Shown: positions 20,047 to 20,213 of the stretch, in pieces | Layout of the letters: every line of letters starts with the position of its first letter | Position numbering within the stretch: the stretch's first letter is position 1 | From: Apostichopus parvimensis | Lineage: Eukaryota; Echinodermata; Holothuroidea; Aspidochirotida; Stichopodidae | Assembly: GCA_000934455.1 (NCBI GenBank) | Contig: KN888495.1 | Location: 33,280 to 53,492 of the forward strand | Reading direction: 5' to 3' | Length of the DNA stretch: 20,213 bases | The notes under the pieces: generated by a model | Databases searched by the model: none | Told to the model about the DNA's origin: nothing | What the model saw: only the letters and a program-made list of their open reading frames with translations | Made by a program: the position numbers and the translations under genes

Positions 20047-20070
20047 GGGAGGGGAGGGGGTGGGGTGGGG
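20047..20070 (+). other. G-quadruplex-type motif on the + strand
   Basis: GGG-A-GGGG-A-GGGGG-T-GGGG-T-GGGG: five G-runs with single-base loops, among the strongest quadruplex patterns in the window. Confidence 0.7.
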
Positions 20071-20213
20071 AGGAAGTTAGAGGATTGGTGTGGAAGGGTC
20101 TGTTGCAGAGAGTTGTATGGTAGGAAGTGATTGGAGCATTTCTGAAAGACTTAGAAGAAGATATTATTGTGTTATCAATACAATGCAATACACAACAGCA
20201 TGCTAATCATATT

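Larger units (their letters stand above)
14066..20213 (+). other. Start of the next calpain intron (at least 6.1 kb, runs off the window)
   Basis: I looked for a phase-1 exon beginning with the active-site G-(D/N)-C-W and later calpain core motifs (the catalytic His and Asn regions) and found none with acceptable splice sites. The rest of the window therefore appears to be intron of the calpain gene. It contains repeats listed separately and, on the other strand, candidate exon C. From 17577 to 19150 I see nothing beyond AT-rich DNA; the 79-codon - strand frame at 18763-19002 is unrecognised. Confidence 0.55.

Overview
The window looks like nuclear DNA from a marine invertebrate animal. It is AT-rich (by eye in the mid-30s % GC) and mostly non-coding. 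It has GT-AG introns of several kilobases, C/G homopolymer runs, small non-autonomous repeats and short, widely spaced exons. An echinoderm, possibly a sea cucumber, would fit the repeat style and the calpain sequence. That placement is a guess, since nothing here fixes the species. No bacterial-type operons, rRNA, tRNA or CRISPR arrays were seen.

The best supported gene is on the + strand: the 5' part of a calpain-type cysteine protease. Its ATG exon (7190-7355, coding from 7209) encodes 49 residues. It is followed by a 6.64 kb intron and a 70-nt exon (13996-14065) that takes the protein up to the Gly just before the expected catalytic Cys. The catalytic exon and the rest of the protease lie beyond the right edge. 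The ATG exon opens with a splice acceptor and 19 nt of 5'UTR, so a non-coding first exon must lie upstream. The best guess is the CpG-richer stretch at 1020-1231, which ends in a splice donor; a TATA-like site at 2903 with a donor at 2955 is a weaker alternative.

A second, unrecognised gene may lie on the - strand, interleaved with the calpain exons. Three candidate exons (16305-16362, 13316-13376, 10078-10198, in transcription order) have matching splice phases and one open frame. They end in a stop codon, followed about 140 bp later by an AATAAA signal. If real, this gene's introns contain the 70-nt calpain exon on the other strand.

The rest is intron or intergenic DNA with structured repeats. 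These include a TIR element of about 335 bp with a 9-bp target-site duplication (317-670) and two copies of an AGGTCA-rich repeat in opposite orientation on either side of the calpain ATG exon. There are also duplicated segments at 14671-14986 and 15786-16200, a related copy at 17454-17576, a short 11-bp tandem array, and several G-quadruplex-type tracts. Most open reading frames over 60 codons are chance or low-complexity frames.
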